A DNA stretch of 16,396 nucleotides from Polyangiaceae bacterium (lineage in GTDB: Bacteria; Myxococcota_A; Polyangia; Polyangiales; Polyangiaceae). The stretch's first letter is position 1, and each line of letters opens with the position of its first letter. The DNA lies in NCBI GenBank assembly GCA_022447485.1, contig JAKVCH010000020.1, positions 1-16,396 on the forward strand, read 5' to 3'. Shown one piece after another: positions 14,075 through 16,396 of the stretch. Under the pieces are notes generated by a model that worked only from the letters and a program-made list of their open reading frames with translations, did not search any database and was not told where the DNA came from. Position numbers and translations under genes: made by a program.

Positions 14075-15318
14075 TTGCCCGTCCCTGCTGCTCCCGCCAT
14101 TCCTTGGTCTTCTTCCGCTTGCTCGGCAAGCTCTGCTTTCTCTGCAAGCTCCGCCGGAGAACCTGTGTAGGGCGCATCAAGGTTTAATTCCACAGGGAAG
14201 CGGGGGTCGATATTGGCGATGAAAGCTCTTTGACGGTCCTTGGCCCAAGAAGGGAGTACCTCGCCATTTTGAGTGGCCAGAATTCCAAAAATCATATGCT
14301 CGCGTTGGATGGTGACGGTGAGATTCGTCCGATATTTTTCGCAGAGTTCATCGGCACCTTCAAAGCTGAGAACATAGTCCTTGACTGAAGGCCTGCCACA
14401 ATGCTCTCGACTTTGGATGTAGCGAGTAATTGTGGAAGGGGGAGCAATCCAGAGGTCTTCTGAATCGACCTTTTCAATCAGGTATTCTAGATAGTCATTG
14501 TCATTTTCGAGTGATTCATTCTCCAAGAAGTTGAGGCTTTTTAGTGGCTGAATACCCCAGGCACCTTGGGCGATTAATTCGTCGACATAAGCTTGCCGTC
14601 CTGCACCTTCGGTTTCCTGAACCGAGGCATCGCTCTCGGCAGCAGAAAAGGCGCCGCGGAAAGGGTCGTCGATATATTCTGTGTGTACGCCCTCAGAGCC
14701 GGCTTGAGCCCCGAGAAACCCTTCACTCTCTAGATAGTCGCGAGCATCCTGATTGAAGTGATTTTCAGGAAAGACCATGTAGGAAGGAAGATAATCAAGG
14801 CTGGACTCCAACCAGTCGTTCGTGCGCTTGATTTCATCATCAAAATTGGACGAAGAGACAGGGCAGGTGTCGCGTTCCTGTTCTGCTGAGCAATTGATGA
14901 GTGAAGTATTGCTCCAGCTTTGATTGATGAGTTCGTGTCCTGCGTTCAGAGCGGCTTGCAATTCTTGGATGGGTGACTTTTCTGCGCAGAGCCCGCCGAC
15001 CAGAGCGAGTCCAATTTTTAGATTGGACTCGTTAAGAGTCGGAAGAACACTCGTGAACAGAGCATCCGTTTCTAAGCTACAGGTATCAGTGTGAATGATT
15101 GAATACGCAGCCTTTCGCCCCTCAGCATATGTCGTGACCTCGGCTTGAAAATTTCTCAGGTTGCCCTGATCGATGCAAGCCGGAGTGATGAAAGCTGTCC
15201 CGAAGGCCGAACTTATGAGCAGTAGTTGAGAAGAATTGAAAAAAGAAGTCATGGATGATGAAGGTAAGTGCCTGGCTGCTCCGAAGTTCTCTCTTCCGTC
15301 ATCTACAGAGTCGAGCAT
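14065..15318 (-). CDS. Exported polysaccharide-deacetylase-like (NodB fold) protein with degenerate metal site
   Basis: This 417-residue protein looks like a NodB-homology domain. AAYSIIHTDTC (70-80) occupies the place of motif 1, GHELINQSWSN (127-137) motif 2, and YMVFPENHF the place of the FRPPYG-like motif 3. In active enzymes motif 1 has a TDD/SFDD and motif 2 an H-(S/T)-x-x-(H); here Asp78 is followed by Thr79, and the two expected histidines are Gln133 and Asn137. Metal-dependent deacetylation is therefore doubtful. A hydrophobic stretch at about 32-46 (LLLISSAFGTAFITPA) suggests export, possibly as a lipoprotein at Cys48, although the lipobox is poor. An ATG at 15252 (residue 23) would give a more standard signal peptide; the first ATG has AGAG eight bases upstream. 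The tail is Ala/Glu-rich (AELAEKAELAEQAEE) followed by Gly/Ala. It overlaps fabI by 10 bases at the 3' end. Its biological role is unknown. Confidence 0.7.
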   Translation of the reverse strand: MLDSVDDGRENFGAARHLPSSSMTSFFNSSQLLLISSAFGTAFITPACIDQGNLRNFQAEVTTYAEGRKAAYSIIHTDTCSLETDALFTSVLPTLNESNLKIGLALVGGLCAEKSPIQELQAALNAGHELINQSWSNTSLINCSAEQERDTCPVSSSNFDDEIKRTNDWLESSLDYLPSYMVFPENHFNQDARDYLESEGFLGAQAGSEGVHTEYIDDPFRGAFSAAESDASVQETEGAGRQAYVDELIAQGAWGIQPLKSLNFLENESLENDNDYLEYLIEKVDSEDLWIAPPSTITRYIQSREHCGRPSVKDYVLSFEGADELCEKYRTNLTVTIQREHMIFGILATQNGEVLPSWAKDRQRAFIANIDPRFPVELNLDAPYTGSPAELAEKAELAEQAEEDQGMAGAAGTGNQP

Positions 15319-15703
15319 GAATTTCGCTCTAAAAGAGTATCTATTTCACAAAAAGAAACGGTGTGGGGACAGGGGAATTTTTTGAATCCGTGCCGTTGCC
15401 CTCCCAGGGGCTCTCGCTACCAGTGATCTAGCGCGCGGTCGGGAAGGGGCCAGTGAAAGCTCAGTTCATCGAGGAAATAGGGTGTCCTTGTATTCGGCTT
15501 GACCGCGTGGTCTTCAACACGCACACTGCAAGGGCTGTCACGGAGAGGGGATCTCCGAGCGGGAATAGATTCGCGATTGGACTGTTTTAGTTCGTACGAG
15601 CGACTGAGAAGGTTTGAGAACCTCTGTCGATACGAAGAAACAGCGCCCAAGGGCAATCGAGAATCAAAATGGTTTTTCTATCTAGTTCATTCGGGGGAAT
15701 GAA
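15319..15703. other. 385-base intergenic region between two divergent genes
   Basis: I see no convincing gene here. It contains small hairpins: CGGAGA (15541-15546) with TCTCCG (15552-15557), and AGGTT (15610-15614) with AACCT (15619-15623). GGGGGA at 15693-15698 is the ribosome binding site of the next gene. A minus-strand frame with a TTG start (15656 down to 15417, 79 codons) lacks a ribosome binding site and recognisable motifs. Promoters for both flanking genes should lie here but could not be placed. Confidence 0.55.
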
Positions 15704-16396
15704 GTGACTCATCAAAATAATTCAATCACGCTGCTGATTCTTGAATCGGCGGCGGAGTGGCCCACTTGGGGAACTGGAATTCGGATGCAAGCCCCGAATT
15801 CAATTGTCGAGGTTCAATTGGAGACGGAATCTTCCTCTGAGTTTACATCTCGGGTGTTAGAGCGAATTCGGGTACTCAAAGAAAAAGACGCGCCCATCCA
15901 GGCCGCTGGTTATGCGTGTTCGGCCGACGTTTCAGAAAAGCAGACGGCGGATCGAATTGCGATCTGCTCTGCTTTGCTCAAGAGCATCCAAGCTGGGCAA
16001 GATGTGGACCTGCAGGAACAGGCGAGTCCTACATCTTGGCGAAGCTCCCGTCCGCCGCAACCAGAATTGGTTTTGGGGGGCGGTTCGTGGGGGCAATTGG
16101 GCAGCGAGGGTGATGCGCGCAGAGCCCTCATGGAGTTATGGGGAGAGTTATCTACCCTTTCGACTGAAATGAGCGGTGCGCCCGTCCGGGTGTGCTTTGA
16201 AGAGTCCACTCCGGACAGTAGCGGTGTCTATGCGGTTGAGGATGGCGTCACGATGGCGGGGATTGACAGCTCCTTGGGCCCTGAGAGCGGCCTGTCGCCG
16301 GACAGCATGCAAGGCTCAGACCTGTCTCTCAGCGCTGACGCTGTACTTCGCAGCAGTCAGGTCGCTGGAGAACCCTTAGACCAAGCTTCAGATACT
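15704..16396 (+). CDS. Hypothetical protein, N-terminal part (runs off right edge)
   Basis: A GTG at 15704 follows GGGGGA by about five bases, a good ribosome binding site, and opens a frame of 231 codons that continues past the window. The protein begins MTHQNNSITLLILESAAEWP. The first 110 residues alternate beta-like and helical segments (VEVQLETESSS, then LERIRVLKEKDAP, then AICSALLKSIQAG). A short Ser/Pro stretch leads to LVLGGGSWGQLGSEGDARRA and a helix LMELWGELSTL. From about residue 170 the sequence is acidic, Ser-rich and low in hydrophobics, probably disordered. There is no signal peptide, so it is likely cytoplasmic. I do not recognise the family. Codon use, open length and ribosome binding site support it as real; competing frames on both strands overlap it but are shorter and lack these features. 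Confidence 0.7.
   Translation, partial: MTHQNNSITLLILESAAEWPTWGTGIRMQAPNSIVEVQLETESSSEFTSRVLERIRVLKEKDAPIQAAGYACSADVSEKQTADRIAICSALLKSIQAGQDVDLQEQASPTSWRSSRPPQPELVLGGGSWGQLGSEGDARRALMELWGELSTLSTEMSGAPVRVCFEESTPDSSGVYAVEDGVTMAGIDSSLGPESGLSPDSMQGSDLSLSADAVLRSSQVAGEPLDQASDT

Noticed and set aside
15417..15656. 79-codon minus-strand frame in the gap after the NodB-like gene
   Set aside because: It would need a TTG start without a ribosome binding site and has no recognised family. It cannot be fully excluded.
15912..16379. Other open frames on both strands near the right edge
   Set aside because: They overlap the longer frame starting at 15704, which has the ribosome binding site; the others do not.

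Overview
The window reads as chromosomal, mostly housekeeping DNA from a Gram-negative bacterium of moderate GC content. No phage, insertion sequence, CRISPR array, tRNA or rRNA was recognised. Three things suggest a member of the former deltaproteobacteria (Myxococcota, Bradymonadota, Bdellovibrionota or a relative): two exported proteins with low-complexity Gly/Ser or Ala/Glu stretches, a glycine-rich linker lipoprotein of the kind common in myxobacteria, and frequent GTG/TTG starts. This placement is inference from gene style; no marker gene settles it.

Left part (1-4024). A 2-hydroxyacyl-CoA dehydratase-type activase (BcrAD/BadFG ATPase) runs off the left edge on the minus strand. A 330-base divergent gap separates it from a TetR-type regulator with a very lysine-rich N-terminal tail. 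The regulator converges on a small DUF3817 membrane protein, and the regulator's probable terminator lies inside the 3' end of that gene. Divergent from DUF3817 is a SulP anion transporter with a STAS domain.

Central part (4025-10355). After a 475-base non-coding stretch with a perfect hairpin comes the 2-oxoglutarate dehydrogenase cluster: sucA (E1), sucB (E2) and lpd (E3), all on the plus strand. It ends in a strong rho-independent terminator. Together the three enzymes oxidatively decarboxylate 2-oxoglutarate to succinyl-CoA in the TCA cycle. The 121- and 84-base spacers each hold a hairpin, and the second could attenuate lpd.

Right part (10356-16396). A putative lipoprotein has a glycine-rich linker, a hexapeptide tandem repeat and a C-terminal beta-rich domain. 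It converges on a ProA-like glutamate-5-semialdehyde dehydrogenase with an extra N-terminal segment. Divergent from that is a FabI enoyl-ACP reductase of the plant/chlamydial type. FabI overlaps tail-to-tail with a NodB-fold deacetylase-like exported protein whose metal-binding histidines are replaced. A gene for an unrecognised protein, open at the right edge, ends the window.

I did not find a clear new multi-gene system. The items most worth a second look are the degenerate NodB-like protein, the FabI type, the ProA-like N-terminal extension, the edge-truncated activase, and the sucA leader.
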